Shown one piece after another: positions 5,757-5,946 of a stretch of 5,946 nt of DNA; within the stretch, counting starts at the first letter, position 1; each line of letters opens with the position of its first letter. The DNA comes from JAXFQS01 sp034178815 (lineage in GTDB: Bacteria; Verrucomicrobiota; Kiritimatiellia; RFP12; DVOR01), in NCBI GenBank assembly GCA_034178815.1, contig JAXFQS010000105.1:1-5946 (forward strand), given 5' to 3'. The position numbers and the translations under genes were made by a program. The notes under the pieces were generated by a model. The model made no database searches. It had not been told where the DNA came from and was given only the letters and a program-made list of their open reading frames with translations.

Positions 5757-5946
5757 TACCTATCCACCGAGAGTCAGAACAGGGTATGCGCGATGCATTC
5801 AAGCGTAAGGATTGAACCAGCCCAAATCCTCAAATCCGGCGATGGCCCCTGTCATATGGCCATCATCGACTCTCGACACAAGCAGAAGCGTGTGCGGGGA
5901 TTCACGCCCCACAGCATACCCAACCTTCCGAGCTCACAATGGCCGA
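5757..5946. other. Window edge with ambiguous short open frames
   Basis: On the - strand, 5933-5799 is open for 44 codons to a TGA and its translation ends GFEDLGWFNPYA, which reads like a real protein tail. However, a TGA at 5936-5934 closes the frame on the other side, and no ribosome binding site or good start was found. On the + strand a frame from ATG 5794 is open to the window edge (51 codons) but has no recognisable motif. The GC bias at third positions does not separate the two. The segment may hold the end of a broken gene or be non-coding. Confidence 0.35.

Noticed and set aside
1..5946. CRISPR array, tRNA or rRNA gene, or insertion-sequence ends
   Set aside because: No regularly spaced repeats, no cloverleaf-like segment, and no transposase or paired terminal inverted repeats were seen by eye on either strand.

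Overview
The window looks like ordinary bacterial chromosome, GC in the mid-to-high 50s by eye. It holds four complete protein genes: one large nuclease-helicase gene on the + strand and a convergent three-gene sugar-acid operon on the - strand. The kinase subfamily (its GGGEYN and GGGDSF motifs) and a possible C-terminal remnant of a secreted protein at the left edge recall proteins I associate with Verrucomicrobiota, Kiritimatiellota or Lentisphaerota. That placement is from memory only and is weak.

Region by region: (1) 1-643 has no convincing intact gene. It contains a strong rho-independent terminator (28-60) for a gene lying to the left, a possible decayed C-terminal coding fragment (111-245), and a weak candidate promoter (386-412). 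(2) 644-2779 (+) encodes a 711-residue protein with an N-terminal PD-(D/E)XK nuclease domain fused to a DUF2075-type superfamily 1 helicase. All the recognisable motifs are intact. The reading frame is open upstream to a TTG at 476, but the ATG at 644 is the better start. (3) 2780-2827 is the short convergent junction, with a GC-rich hairpin pair and no T-tract. (4) 5669-2828 (-) is an apparent operon: PfkB-family 2-keto-3-deoxygluconate kinase (kdgK), then KDPG aldolase (eda), then a beta-propeller lactonase of the 6-phosphogluconolactonase (Pgl/YbhE) family. (5) 5670-5946 is the operon's upstream region, with a small inverted repeat and ambiguous short open frames at the window edge.

The operon makes biochemical sense. 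The kinase would phosphorylate KDG, produced from uronates, pectin, alginate or aldonic acids, to KDPG. The aldolase would split KDPG to pyruvate and glyceraldehyde 3-phosphate. The lactonase could supply a (phospho)aldonic acid upstream in an Entner-Doudoroff-type route.

The nuclease-helicase has no visible functional link to the operon. It is the most interesting gene here. It is a candidate single-gene nucleic-acid surveillance or anti-phage factor, and its synonymous codon preferences change near the junction between its two domains. I did not find a clearly new multi-gene system.
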